Of a stretch of DNA of 16,573 nt, positions 5,822 through 13,457 are shown piece after piece. Below the pieces are notes generated by a model that was not told the DNA's origin, made no database searches, and saw only the letters and a program-made list of their open reading frames with translations. A program made the translations under genes and the position numbers. Every line of letters begins with the position of its first letter. Position 1 is the stretch's first letter. The stretch covers positions 1 through 16,573 of the forward strand of contig JAEEOD010000321.1 in the NCBI GenBank assembly GCA_016284115.1, written 5' to 3'. This stretch comes from Bacteroidaceae bacterium. GTDB taxonomy: Bacteria > Bacteroidota > Bacteroidia > Bacteroidales > Bacteroidaceae.

Positions 5822-6688
5822 TTATTTAAGAATCTCTAATAATTCTACCTCGAAAATGAGAGCAGAATAAGGCTTGATAACATCGCCTGCCTCACGACTT
5901 CCATAAGCCAGTTCCTGTGGAACATAGAGCATCCACTTTGAACCAACAGGCATGAGTTGCAGAGCCTCTTTCCAACCATCAATCACTTGGTTAACACGTA
6001 AGGTGGCTGGTTCATTGCGAGAATATGAGCTATCGAACTCGGTGCCGTCGATAGTGGTACCACGATAGTTCACCTTCACCTGACTATTCTCAGCAGGTTT
6101 CTCACCCTTACCCATGGTGATAACCTTATATTGCAGACCACTTTCTGTGGTTACTACACCTTCCTTGGTCTTGTTTTCTTCCATAAATTGCTCACAGGCA
6201 ATGCGGTTCTCGCCATAATTCTTTTCGATGACACGTTCCTTGAGTTCCTTCATCTTTTCGTTTGCATATGCCTGAGCTTTCACCAAATCCATAACCTCGC
6301 TTTTCTTTGCAACTGCATCAAGAAAACCCCTAATCATAACTTCTCGGTCGAGTGTCATAGTTGAGTCAGTTCCAAAGATGTTCTCATTAAGTCCTGGAAT
6401 CCAGCCGTTAACCATTTGAGCTACCTGCATACCTACTCGACGAGCAAGGAATTTCTTGTCGTCAACTTTATCCATACCCTCATCGAAACCTTTGAGGAAA
6501 TCTACCATCAATGTGCTGTCAACGCCCTGGCTGAGTAAATAATCTGACAGACCCTCTACGCGAGAGAAACCAATAGCATAAGATAATGAGTCAATGTCGG
6601 ACTTGAAGTTGCCAGTTTGTCCCTGTGCTGTGCATGATGACATTATAGCTGTAATCGCCATCACCACAATAATTGATAACTTTTTCAT
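5822..6688 (-). CDS. FKBP-type peptidyl-prolyl cis-trans isomerase, lipoprotein (FkpA/Mip-like)
   Basis: The product is a predicted envelope-located prolyl isomerase and chaperone of 288 residues. The N-terminus [19 protein letters not shown] is a lipoprotein signal with a loose lipobox (MSSC, C19). No acidic run follows the cysteine, so the protein is more likely periplasmic than surface-exposed. Residues about 30-170 form the helical FkpA/Mip-type dimerisation domain ([18 protein letters not shown] and following). Residues about 180-288 form the FKBP catalytic domain. Pocket residues match the family: Y208, F218-D219, V235-I236, W239 and Y262 (LAYG). It is the second gene of a two-gene operon, 22 bp after its cytoplasmic paralogue, and is followed by a terminator. 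The partner substrates are unknown. Confidence 0.93.
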   Translation of the reverse strand: MKKLSIIVVMAITAIMSSCTAQGQTGNFKSDIDSLSYAIGFSRVEGLSDYLLSQGVDSTLMVDFLKGFDEGMDKVDDKKFLARRVGMQVAQMVNGWIPGLNENIFGTDSTMTLDREVMIRGFLDAVAKKSEVMDLVKAQAYANEKMKELKERVIEKNYGENRIACEQFMEENKTKEGVVTTESGLQYKVITMGKGEKPAENSQVKVNYRGTTIDGTEFDSSYSRNEPATLRVNQVIDGWKEALQLMPVGSKWMLYVPQELAYGSREAGDVIKPYSALIFEVELLEILK

Positions 6689-6710
6689 TTTGCTTTTTTA
6701 TTTAATTGTT

Positions 6711-7307
6711 TTATAAGATTTTCAGTAATTCTACGTCGAATATCAAGGCACTATGGGGAGGTATAACCTGACCAGCACCTTGAGCTCCATAAGCCATTTC
6801 GGATGGGATGAAAAGAGTCCACTTAGCACCCTCGGGCATAAGTTGCAATGCTTCTGTCCAACCCTGAATTACCTGATTTACGCCAAACACTGCTGGTTCA
6901 CCACGTTGATATGAACTATCGAAGACACTGCCATCGAGCAGACGGCCTTCATAGTGACATTGCACACGGTCAGTTTCCTTAGCACGCTTGCCTTCTTCGT
7001 TGCCTCTATTCACTACATAATACTGCAATCCGCTTGGCAATTCCACTACACCCTCACGTTTTTTATTCTCGTCGAGGAACTGCTTGTTGACTTCCTTGCG
7101 TGCAGATGTCATTTTCTTGTCTAAGCCGTCAATATACTGGCTAACAATGATCTGAGCGGTCTTGTGATCCATTTCAGGCTTCTTGCCTTCCAAAATATCC
7201 TTCACTCCGTGAGCAAACTCTTCGATATCGATATCCTTGGCACCCATGCCAAGCAGGTTCTGGCCGATACCCAGCCCTAAAGCATAGCTAACTTGTTTTT
7301 GATCCAT
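6711..7307 (-). CDS. FKBP-type peptidyl-prolyl cis-trans isomerase, cytoplasmic (FklB-like)
   Basis: From the ATG at 7307 the protein has 198 residues, close to FklB, and lacks a signal peptide. It begins MDQKQVSYALGLGIGQNL, the usual opening of the FklB/FkpA N-terminal helical domain (1-80). The FKBP domain spans about 90-198 and keeps Y119, F129-D130, V146-I147, W150 and Y173 (MAYG). The frame stays open to 7370, but those extra 21 residues do not fit the family and lie upstream of the -7 element at 7328-7335, so the shorter start is chosen. It is the first gene of the operon with the lipoprotein FKBP. The two C-terminal domains are clearly paralogous, with matching blocks FDSSY, VNQVI, GWxEALQLMP and SALIF, and probably arose by duplication. 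Confidence 0.92.
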   Translation of the reverse strand: MDQKQVSYALGLGIGQNLLGMGAKDIDIEEFAHGVKDILEGKKPEMDHKTAQIIVSQYIDGLDKKMTSARKEVNKQFLDENKKREGVVELPSGLQYYVVNRGNEEGKRAKETDRVQCHYEGRLLDGSVFDSSYQRGEPAVFGVNQVIQGWTEALQLMPEGAKWTLFIPSEMAYGAQGAGQVIPPHSALIFDVELLKIL

Positions 7308-7327
7308 TTTTTCATTTTTAAAGCGTG

Positions 7328-7335
7328 CAAAGTTA
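7328..7335 (-). promoter_or_regulatory. -7 promoter element of the FKBP operon
   Basis: On the minus strand, TAACTTTG (7335-7328) matches TAnnTTTG exactly. Initiation would be near 7321, giving a leader of about 14 nt. No clear TTG -33 element is found at the expected distance, so the call rests on one element. Confidence 0.6.
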
Positions 7336-7386
7336 GTGCTTTTTATTGAAACTTGAGTTATTTTATGCATTTAAATTATCTTATCA

Positions 7387-7417
7387 TTGCTTTTATTGTT
7401 AGTTTTTTATACTTTTG
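7387..7417 (+). promoter_or_regulatory. Promoter of the sirtuin gene
   Basis: The -33 element TTG (7387-7389) and the exact -7 element TACTTTTG (7410-7417) are separated by 20 nt. Initiation is expected near 7424, about 15 nt before the ATG. It is divergent from the FKBP promoter. Confidence 0.78.
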
Positions 7418-7438
7418 AGTGACTAAAAACGCACAAGT

Positions 7439-8134
7439 ATGAAGAATTTGGTGTTTCTAACAGGTGCTGGCATGAGCGCTGAGAGCGGCATCAGCACATT
7501 CAGGGATTCTGGTGGGCTATGGGAGCAGTTCAAGGTAGAGGACGTGGCCTCTATTGAGGGATATTGGCGTAACCGAAAGTTGGTGCTCGACTTTTACAAC
7601 CAACGTCGCAACGAGTTGGATACCGTAAAGCCTAATAACGGACATATTGGAGTAGCAGAGCTGGAGAATGATTTCAACGTAACAGTGGTAACACAGAATG
7701 TGGATAACCTACATGAGAGAGCAGGAAGTACGCATGTGGTTCATTTGCATGGAGAACTTACCAAGGCTTGTTCTGAGCGTGACCCCAATGATCCTCGTTA
7801 TATTCGAGAATTGAAGTCCGGTGAGGAGATACATTTGGGTGACAAGGCAGAAGATGGTTCCCAATTGCGACCTTTTATCGTTTGGTTTGGTGAGGCTGTG
7901 CCTGAAATAGAAACAGCAATTAACTATGTGGAAAAGGCAGATATTTTAGTGATTATTGGCACAAGTCTGAATGTTTATCCAGCTGCTGGCTTGTTACACT
8001 ATGCACCAGAAAGTGCTGAAATATACTTGATTGACCCTAAACCAGTAGATACACACTCTTACCGTAACGTTCATGTAATAAGGAAAGGTGCTTCAGAAGG
8101 AGTAAAGGAGTTGAAGTCTATTTTAAAAGCCTGA
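7439..8134 (+). CDS. Sir2-family NAD-dependent protein deacylase (class III-like, zinc site lost)
   Basis: Sirtuins remove acyl groups from protein lysines using NAD, giving nicotinamide and O-acyl-ADP-ribose. The 231-residue protein carries the NAD-binding block TGAGMSAESGISTFRD (8-23), TQNVDNLHERAGS (85-97), HLHGEL with catalytic H104 (102-107), and GTSLNVYPAAG (174-184). Y53 and R56 in FYNQRR match the Y-x-x-R pair that, in CobB and SIRT5, selects acidic acyl groups such as succinyl; that specificity is inferred by homology. The four zinc-binding cysteines of classical sirtuins are absent: only C111 remains near the first position (KACSERD), and the protein has no other cysteine. I believe this is a variant seen in Bacteroidetes sirtuins. 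The last 17 bp overlap the convergent GT2 gene. Confidence 0.92.
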   Translation: MKNLVFLTGAGMSAESGISTFRDSGGLWEQFKVEDVASIEGYWRNRKLVLDFYNQRRNELDTVKPNNGHIGVAELENDFNVTVVTQNVDNLHERAGSTHVVHLHGELTKACSERDPNDPRYIRELKSGEEIHLGDKAEDGSQLRPFIVWFGEAVPEIETAINYVEKADILVIIGTSLNVYPAAGLLHYAPESAEIYLIDPKPVDTHSYRNVHVIRKGASEGVKELKSILKA

Positions 8135-8846
8135 TGATGAACCAAAGGTGCATGATGATGGCTTCGCACCAGCCATAGTGTTTCGCCATGATGTGAAGGC
8201 GCTCTAAGAGTGATGCTTTGTGGTGACGAGTGGTCATGCCTTCATCGAGGTAATCAATGAGAATAAGGTGGGTGTTGCAAATGACATCCGCCTTTTTCAT
8301 CATACGAATACACCAATCGAAGTCGGATGAATACTTGTATTCAAGGTTGTAGGGCTCAACTAATGTGCGCTTTACAAAAAATGCCTGGTGACATACAAGC
8401 ATACCTTGTTGGAAGCTCTTCCAAGTAAGTACCTCTGGGGCTTTGTGACGTCGCATGTGGAGGAAATGACGATCAGAGTCAACAATAGCGGTCTCACCAT
8501 ATAAAATATCTGCATCTTGAGCTTTTTGGGCCATTTTCTCCAAAGTATCGTTCTCGTGAAAGGTGTCACCTGCATTGAGGAAGCAGAGGTAAGTGCCAGT
8601 GGCAAAATGGATACCTTTGTTCATGGCGTCGTATAACCCTTGGTCGGGCTCACTGATCACTCTCGTAGTGTTATCCTTGTTCTCCTTTATTATATATAAG
8701 GTATTGTCTTCCGAACCACCATCTATAATGAGATGTTCAATATTACGATATGTTTGTTGTTGCACACTTCGCAAAGTCACCTCAATCGTTGTCTCGGCAT
8801 TGTAGGTTACTGTGATGATGCTGAATGTCGGTTGAGAATCATTCAT
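8118..8846 (-). CDS. Family 2 glycosyltransferase
   Basis: The product is a 242-residue GT-A fold glycosyltransferase, probably adding a sugar to a surface polysaccharide or lipid carrier at the cytoplasmic face of the membrane. The N-terminal nucleotide-binding strand is FSIITVTYNAE (8-18), followed by IDGGSEDNT (41-49). EPDQGLYDAMNKGI (66-79) is the typical mid-domain block. The DxD-equivalent site reads LNAGDTF (90-96), so the metal-site first aspartate is replaced by asparagine, as in many relatives. SSDFDW (173-178) is near the catalytic base region. The C-terminal AIIMHLWFIIRLL is hydrophobic and may contact the membrane. The frame is open to 8963, but the ATG at 8846 fits the family and overlaps the end of the upstream GT4 gene by 8 bp, indicating coupling. 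The sugar donor and acceptor are unknown. Confidence 0.88.
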   Translation of the reverse strand: MNDSQPTFSIITVTYNAETTIEVTLRSVQQQTYRNIEHLIIDGGSEDNTLYIIKENKDNTTRVISEPDQGLYDAMNKGIHFATGTYLCFLNAGDTFHENDTLEKMAQKAQDADILYGETAIVDSDRHFLHMRRHKAPEVLTWKSFQQGMLVCHQAFFVKRTLVEPYNLEYKYSSDFDWCIRMMKKADVICNTHLILIDYLDEGMTTRHHKASLLERLHIMAKHYGWCEAIIMHLWFIIRLLK

Positions 8847-10101
8847 AGGAACCCAATAGTTTGTTGTAAATTTGCGTATATCTCTGTGCGATGACGCGAC
8901 TTGAATAATGGGTTTGCACCTTGCGAGTGGCCTCGGCCGACATGTTTTGGTAGTCGGGGGCATTAAGAATCCAGTAGATTCCGTTGGTAAAATCTTCCGT
9001 AGATTTATAATCTGCTACATAGCCATTGTGCAGGTGATCGATCATTTCAGGGATACCACCCACATTGAATCCCACGCATGGTACACCACAAGCCATTGCT
9101 TCCATGATGGTGTTAGGCAGATTCTCTTCCAATGAAGGGGTGGCATAAAGATCCACACTATTATAGATTTCTGCAATCTTATGGTCATCCATTAGGAATT
9201 CTTGAGGGAACACTTTGAAAGGAAGTTGGTCGGCTAGATAGTCTGAACGATTCCCTAAAACTACTACGCCAATTTTTTCCTTGAGCTCTGGATGTTGTTC
9301 TGCCAAGAGTTTGCAAGAATCGATGAAGTAAAGTACACCCTTGCGTTTATCAGTTATTTTTACCGACCCGAAGAGAATGAGCTTCATATCTTGAGGAAGG
9401 ATACAACGATGGCGTGCCTCTAGCTTGTTGTTTGGGCGAAAGATACTAGTGTTAATGGGATTGGGGATGCTTACTATGTCTTGACCTTGTAAAAGTGAAC
9501 TCTTACGGGCTTGTTGTTCCATCCATTGACTGCAAGCCACATAGCTGATGTGGTGACCAGCCAAGTATTTTTTCTTTTTCTGATAAACACTATAAGATAA
9601 GTCATGCTTGGAAGGTTTGAGCAGATACTGGCAATTGCCGCAATCGTGCATGTAGCCTTCGCATTCGCTAGCATGATGGCAGATACCTGTGCAGGGCCAC
9701 ATGTCGTGCATGGTCCATACTATAGGTTTGCCAGATTCCAGTATTTTGTGGATGCCTTTCAATGACAGCATCCCCTGGTTGATCCAATGCAGATGAATAA
9801 TGTCGGCTTGCTGAAATTCCGGGAATTGTGTGATGTCGTTGCCAGCATTGGCAATGTCCACCTTGAAAAGGTTCTCCCTATGAAAGCCGTTAGTTATCCA
9901 GATACGGATGCGTTCCCATAGGAATGTCCACAACAACTTCCAACTATGGGGGAGGGGTACTACAGCAATTTCATCGGTTTGCTTATCCCGTACCAACATT
10001 TTGACTTTGATTCCATTCTTTTTCAAAGCCTCCATGAGTCGTCCACATGATATTGCAGCGCCTCCGATTCGTTCAGATGTGTTGATTAACAGTACCCGCA
10101 T
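8839..10101 (-). CDS. Family 4 glycosyltransferase (GT-B fold, WcaC-like)
   Basis: The product has 420 residues from the ATG at 10101; a TTG six codons upstream is less likely. It opens MRVLLINTSERIGGAA, with the glycine pair of the GT-B N-terminal domain at 13-14. TMHDMWPCTG (about 130-139) plus the cysteines C137, C141, C147, C154 and C157 match the HDMWPxTGxC...CGxCP segment seen in WcaC-like colanic acid transferases. The donor-binding E-x7-E is E326...E334 in SLEENLPNTIMEAMACG. It probably takes part in exopolysaccharide, O-antigen or glycoprotein glycan synthesis together with the overlapping GT2 gene. No flippase, polymerase or other sugar genes are nearby, so the pair is isolated from any visible polysaccharide cluster. 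No promoter matching the consensus is visible directly upstream. Confidence 0.9.
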   Translation of the reverse strand: MRVLLINTSERIGGAAISCGRLMEALKKNGIKVKMLVRDKQTDEIAVVPLPHSWKLLWTFLWERIRIWITNGFHRENLFKVDIANAGNDITQFPEFQQADIIHLHWINQGMLSLKGIHKILESGKPIVWTMHDMWPCTGICHHASECEGYMHDCGNCQYLLKPSKHDLSYSVYQKKKKYLAGHHISYVACSQWMEQQARKSSLLQGQDIVSIPNPINTSIFRPNNKLEARHRCILPQDMKLILFGSVKITDKRKGVLYFIDSCKLLAEQHPELKEKIGVVVLGNRSDYLADQLPFKVFPQEFLMDDHKIAEIYNSVDLYATPSLEENLPNTIMEAMACGVPCVGFNVGGIPEMIDHLHNGYVADYKSTEDFTNGIYWILNAPDYQNMSAEATRKVQTHYSSRVIAQRYTQIYNKLLGSYE

Positions 10102-10112
10102 AGTTAAGTTGT

Positions 10113-10144
10113 AAAACAAAAGGCACCATTATCCGATGGCGCCT
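10113..10144 (-). terminator. Terminator of the HU gene
   Basis: On the minus strand, AGGCGCCAT (10144-10136) pairs with ATGGTGCCT (10129-10121) with one G-U pair around a 6-nt loop, followed by TTTTGTTTT read from 10120. It ends only about ten bases before the ATG of the GT4 gene. Confidence 0.82.
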
Positions 10145-10174
10145 CCTGTTAAGAGTGTTACTGATGCTGGAATA

Positions 10175-10438
10175 TTACAGCTCCAGTTCTGAACCAGCCT
10201 TAAACTTAACAACGCTCTTTGCTGGAATTGTGATAGACTTCTTTGTAGCAGGATTGATGCCCTGACGAGCTGCTCTCTTAGCTACAGAGAATGTTCCAAA
10301 ACCAACTAAGGTAACTTTGTCACCACCCTTTAACGCTTTGCTAACAGCTGCAACAGCAGCATCCAGCGCCTTCTTTGAGTCAGCCTTGGTCAGACCAGAC
10401 TCAGCAGCAATTGCATTTACAAGTTCTGATTTGTTCAT
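10175..10438 (-). CDS. HU-family histone-like DNA-binding protein
   Basis: The product is an 87-residue HU/IHF protein, a dimeric nucleoid protein that bends DNA without strong sequence preference. The N-terminal helices read MNKSELVNAIAAESGLTKADSK (the first 20 typical of HU), followed by GGDKVTLVGFGTFSVAKRAAR (about 38-58) and the beta-arm GINPATKKSITIPA (about 60-73). The arm proline lies in the conserved NPAT. The family start is the ATG at 10438. The open frame continues upstream to 10555, but that part covers the promoter and has no homology. The A-rich leader is about 56 nt. The gene is normally highly expressed, and a terminator follows at 10113-10144. Confidence 0.95.
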   Translation of the reverse strand: MNKSELVNAIAAESGLTKADSKKALDAAVAAVSKALKGGDKVTLVGFGTFSVAKRAARQGINPATKKSITIPAKSVVKFKAGSELEL

Positions 10439-10499
10439 AATATTAAAAAAAAGATTACAATAAAACTCTATATGATATTCAATTCCTTTTTTAACGCAA

Positions 10500-10530
10500 C
10501 AAATGTATAGCATAATTTTCAATTTTTCAA
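10500..10530 (-). promoter_or_regulatory. Promoter of the HU gene
   Basis: On the minus strand there is an exact -7 element TACATTTG (10507-10500) and a TTG -33 element (10530-10528), 20 nt apart. Initiation is near 10494. Confidence 0.77.
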
Positions 10531-10612
10531 GTAAACAATTAAAAATTTTATTCAAAAAATGGAAAAAAGTACAATCTAAGAGTATTTTTTAGTTTTACAT
10601 GGATTTTATTGC

Positions 10613-10620
10613 TATTTTTG
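10613..10620 (+). promoter_or_regulatory. -7 promoter element of the rhomboid operon
   Basis: TATTTTTG (10613-10620) matches TAnnTTTG exactly, 22 bases upstream of the first rhomboid ATG. The expected -33 position is only T-rich, without TTG. Confidence 0.62.
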
Positions 10621-10642
10621 CAATGATTTTTATAGGAATAAA

Positions 10643-11323
10643 ATGAAAAACTTACCTACAATAACTAAGAACTTGCTCATCATCAACATACTGATGTATC
10701 TGGCTACTGTAGTGCTGCAATCGCGTTTTGGAATTGACTTAGCAGACTACCTAGGCTTGCACTTTTTTATGGCGAGCGACTTCAAGATCTGGCAACCGTT
10801 CACCTATATGTTCATGCATGCTAATTTCATGCATGTGTTTTTTAATATGTTTGCCGTTTGGATGTTTGGACGCATCATGGAGCAGGTGTGGGGTAGCCAA
10901 CGTTTTCTGTTTTTTTACTTAGTGTGTGGCATTGGTGCGGGTTTAGTGCAAGAGTTAGTGCAATATGTGCAATATGTGGTTGACCTTTCCCATTATTCGC
11001 AGGTTAATATAGGCTATGCCGTAGTGAGTATGGATGAATACCTAAATATGCTGACTACCGTTGGTGCTTCAGGTGCCGTATATGGCATTTTGTTAGGTTT
11101 TGGTATGACTTTCCCAGAGGAGAAGATTTTTATATTTCCATTGCCTGTGCCTATCAAGGCTAAGTATTTTGTAGCTATCTATGCTGTGATTGAGTTGCTG
11201 GAGGGATTGAGCCAGTTTGACAATGTGGCTCACTTCGCTCATTTAGGTGGTATGATATTCGGTTATATATTAATAAGATATTGGCGTAACAGACGCAAGA
11301 ACAATGGCTACTATTATCAATGA
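10643..11323 (+). CDS. Rhomboid-family intramembrane serine protease (first of a pair)
   Basis: Rhomboids cleave transmembrane substrates with a Ser-His dyad inside the membrane. The 226-residue protein keeps all landmarks: the H-x3-N motif MHVFFN (63-68; H64, N68), TTVGASGAVYG with nucleophile S143 (138-148), and VAHFAHLGGMIFG with catalytic H200 (196-208). Hydrophobic segments fit the six-helix core. A polar segment of about 30 residues (about 107-137) lies between the third and fourth helices. The tail RYWRNRRKNNGYYYQ is basic, as expected for a cytoplasmic end. Its last 20 bases overlap the start of the second rhomboid gene, so the two are probably translationally coupled. The substrate is unknown; I see no candidate substrate encoded in the operon. 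Confidence 0.93.
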   Translation: MKNLPTITKNLLIINILMYLATVVLQSRFGIDLADYLGLHFFMASDFKIWQPFTYMFMHANFMHVFFNMFAVWMFGRIMEQVWGSQRFLFFYLVCGIGAGLVQELVQYVQYVVDLSHYSQVNIGYAVVSMDEYLNMLTTVGASGAVYGILLGFGMTFPEEKIFIFPLPVPIKAKYFVAIYAVIELLEGLSQFDNVAHFAHLGGMIFGYILIRYWRNRRKNNGYYYQ

Positions 11324-12254
11324 TCTTAAGGGTTTATTTAAACGAGGCGAGATACATATTCGTTTGATATTCGTCAATGTGGCGGTATTTCTTGTCTTTA
11401 CCTTGGTGCAGATAGTGTTGATGCTGTTCAATATAAGCATTAATGATTGGTTACAATGGCTGGAGATACCTGCCTCACTGTCCCAATTCCTGCGTCAGCC
11501 CTGGAGCATTGTTACCTATATGTTTATGCATGCAGGTGTGATGCATCTGTTATTCAATATGCTATGGCTGTATTGGTTTGGTAAACTGTTCTTGTATTTC
11601 TTCTCAGCTCGTCATCTCAGAGGGGTATACTTGTGGGGAGGCATTTGTGGTGGTTTGCTTTACCTGTTTGCCTATAGTGTCTTTCCTTTTTTTGCGCCCC
11701 ATGTCAATTACACTTTTATGGTGGGTGCATCTGCAGCTGTTTTGGCTATCGTGGCAACTGTGGCCTATCGAGAACCCGACTATCGTGTAAACCTTATGAT
11801 GCTTGGCAGTATTCCACTTAAGTATTTTGCCTTAGTTGTTATTGGGTTAGACCTGCTGTTTGTAACAACTGATAATGCAGGGGGACATATCGCTCATCTA
11901 GGTGGCGCATTGGGTGGTTTGCTCTTTGCCTACATGTTGAATAGAGGTACCGATTTAACTCGATATATCAATAATGTCATAGATTTTTGTTATCAACCAT
12001 CGTTATTCCGTTCCCAGCCTCGGAAACCCAAGATGAAAGTCAATTATGGTAGGGAAACAGGGAAGGAGGCTGAGGCAAAGGCAAAGAAGAGTTCTGATAC
12101 CGAACAGCAGCAACAGAAGACTCAAGAGAACAAGTCCCAGCAAGTTGATAAGCAGGCTCGTATCAATATAATCCGTGAAAAGATCAAGCAGTCGGGTTAT
12201 CAAGGCTTGACTGAAGAAGAAAAGAAAGAGTTGTTTAACGCAAGCATACGTTAA
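11304..12254 (+). CDS. Rhomboid-family intramembrane serine protease with cytoplasmic C-terminal extension
   Basis: The 316-residue paralogue of the preceding gene keeps H81-x3-N85 (MHLLFN), VGASAAVLA with nucleophile S143, and GGHIAHLGGALGG with catalytic H198. After the membrane core (to about residue 215) comes a polar, lysine- and glutamine-rich linker (about 230-280) and a short conserved-looking end, ARINIIREKIKQSGYQGLTE and following (about 285-316). The tail resembles the C-terminal domain found on many Bacteroidetes rhomboids, usually annotated as a DUF. The G-A-S-A form of the active-site motif (instead of G-x-S-G) is found in active rhomboids. The gene overlaps its predecessor by 20 bp and abuts the next gene by a few bases. 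Confidence 0.93.
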   Translation: MATIINDLKGLFKRGEIHIRLIFVNVAVFLVFTLVQIVLMLFNISINDWLQWLEIPASLSQFLRQPWSIVTYMFMHAGVMHLLFNMLWLYWFGKLFLYFFSARHLRGVYLWGGICGGLLYLFAYSVFPFFAPHVNYTFMVGASAAVLAIVATVAYREPDYRVNLMMLGSIPLKYFALVVIGLDLLFVTTDNAGGHIAHLGGALGGLLFAYMLNRGTDLTRYINNVIDFCYQPSLFRSQPRKPKMKVNYGRETGKEAEAKAKKSSDTEQQQQKTQENKSQQVDKQARINIIREKIKQSGYQGLTEEEKKELFNASIR

Positions 12255-12257
12255 GTG

Positions 12258-13355
12258 ATGAAAGGGTTGGGGAAATTCCTATCGCTCATAGTGTGGATGG
12301 TCAGTCTATTAGCAGTATGGCTTTTATTGTTTTCGGCATTCAGCCCATCTATTGTACAACCCGTGAAATACCCCTTGTTGTCATTGGCAGGTTTTGTCTT
12401 TCCACTAATGGTTGTCATTAATTTGTTGCTGCTGTTACTCTTTTTGCTTTTCAGAGGATTTAAGGTCGCTTTAGTTCCTTTGGCTGGCGGAGCCATGTGT
12501 TATTCTCAGCTATTAACTTATTTGCCATTCAATTCACCTGCTCGTGTCCAACCAGAGGGTAGTGTGAAAGTGCTCTCTTATAACACTATGAGCTTTAGTG
12601 GTATGATAAAAAAAGATGGGAAGAATGCTGTATTGGACTATCTTGCGGCTAGCGAAGCTGAAATCATTTGTTTGCAAGAACATATAGTGAGTGGCAACAA
12701 ACGTCATGTTACACAGGAAGATGTTGACAAAGCACTCTCTTCCTACCCTTATAGGGCTAGTAAAACAGCTGATGGTAGGAAATCAATATCCTCAATGGCA
12801 ATCTATTCAAAGTTGCCCGTACTCAAAACTGAACGCATTGATATGAAAAGTGGTAATAATGGTGCGATGGCTTATCAGTTGAAATGGGGACAAGACACTT
12901 TGTTGTTGATCAACTGTCATTTGGAGTCCAATAAGTTGAGTTCTGAAGACAAGGAAATGTATGAGCAGATGATAGAAAAACATGAAAAAGAGCAAGTAAA
13001 GGCAGGGATGAAAGTGCTGGTAAAGAAGTTAGCAGAGGCAGCTGCTATCAGGGCTCCACAAGCAGATTCCATTGCTAGTTACTTACAAAGCCATCCTTTT
13101 AAATATATTATGGTATGTGGCGACTTCAATGACATCCCTATTTCATATACCCACCACATCCTAACTCGTACCCTAAATGATGCTTTTACAGAATCGGGTC
13201 GAGGGTTGGGTATTTCTTACCACAACAATAAATTCTTATTTAGAATTGACAACATCCTCGTGAGTCCAGATCTTAGTGTGTCAAATTGTACAGTTGACTC
13301 CTCCATCGACGCATCAGATCACTATCCAATATGGGCGTATGTAGAAAAAAATTAA
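12258..13355 (+). CDS. Membrane-anchored endonuclease/exonuclease/phosphatase (EEP) family protein
   Basis: EEP-fold enzymes are metal-dependent phosphodiesterases or phosphatases acting on nucleic acids, lipids or sugar phosphates. Of 365 residues, the first ~90 contain about three hydrophobic helices, which should anchor the protein in the inner membrane. The catalytic domain (about 103-365) keeps the full set of family residues: N109 (LSYNTMSF), E141 (CLQEHI), H221 (NCHLES), D289 and N291 (CGDFND), D331 (RIDNIL), and D354-H355 (SDHYP). The domain probably faces the periplasm if the helix count is odd. The start is the ATG at 12258; a GTG one codon earlier is possible. The gene directly follows the second rhomboid and probably shares its transcript. 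The substrate cannot be assigned. Confidence 0.9.
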   Translation: MKGLGKFLSLIVWMVSLLAVWLLLFSAFSPSIVQPVKYPLLSLAGFVFPLMVVINLLLLLLFLLFRGFKVALVPLAGGAMCYSQLLTYLPFNSPARVQPEGSVKVLSYNTMSFSGMIKKDGKNAVLDYLAASEAEIICLQEHIVSGNKRHVTQEDVDKALSSYPYRASKTADGRKSISSMAIYSKLPVLKTERIDMKSGNNGAMAYQLKWGQDTLLLINCHLESNKLSSEDKEMYEQMIEKHEKEQVKAGMKVLVKKLAEAAAIRAPQADSIASYLQSHPFKYIMVCGDFNDIPISYTHHILTRTLNDAFTESGRGLGISYHNNKFLFRIDNILVSPDLSVSNCTVDSSIDASDHYPIWAYVEKN

Positions 13356-13369
13356 ATATTTGGCTTAGT

Positions 13370-13403
13370 TTTGCGGTTAAATGAAAAAAAACAACTAACT
13401 TTG
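13370..13403 (+). promoter_or_regulatory. Promoter of secDF
   Basis: An exact -7 element TAACTTTG (13396-13403) is preceded by TTTG (13370-13373) with a 22-nt spacer, slightly longer than elsewhere in the window. Initiation is near 13410, giving an AT-rich leader of about 48 nt. TTTGCGG occurs twice, at 13370 and 13400, and AACTTT/AAAGTT (13397-13402, 13413-13418) form a short inverted repeat. Confidence 0.7.
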
Positions 13404-13457
13404 CGGCTTTGTAAAGTTGAAAACAAAAAAAATAAATAAAATTAATTCAAATCTAAG

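Noticed and set aside
8847..8963. N-terminal extension of the GT2 protein (basic, proline-rich)
   Set aside because: It is the GT4 3' coding region read in another frame; the family starts just before FSIITVTYN.
10439..10555. 39-residue N-terminal extension of HU
   Set aside because: It covers the HU promoter and an AT-rich leader; HU proteins begin at the MNKSELV-type start, here at 10438.
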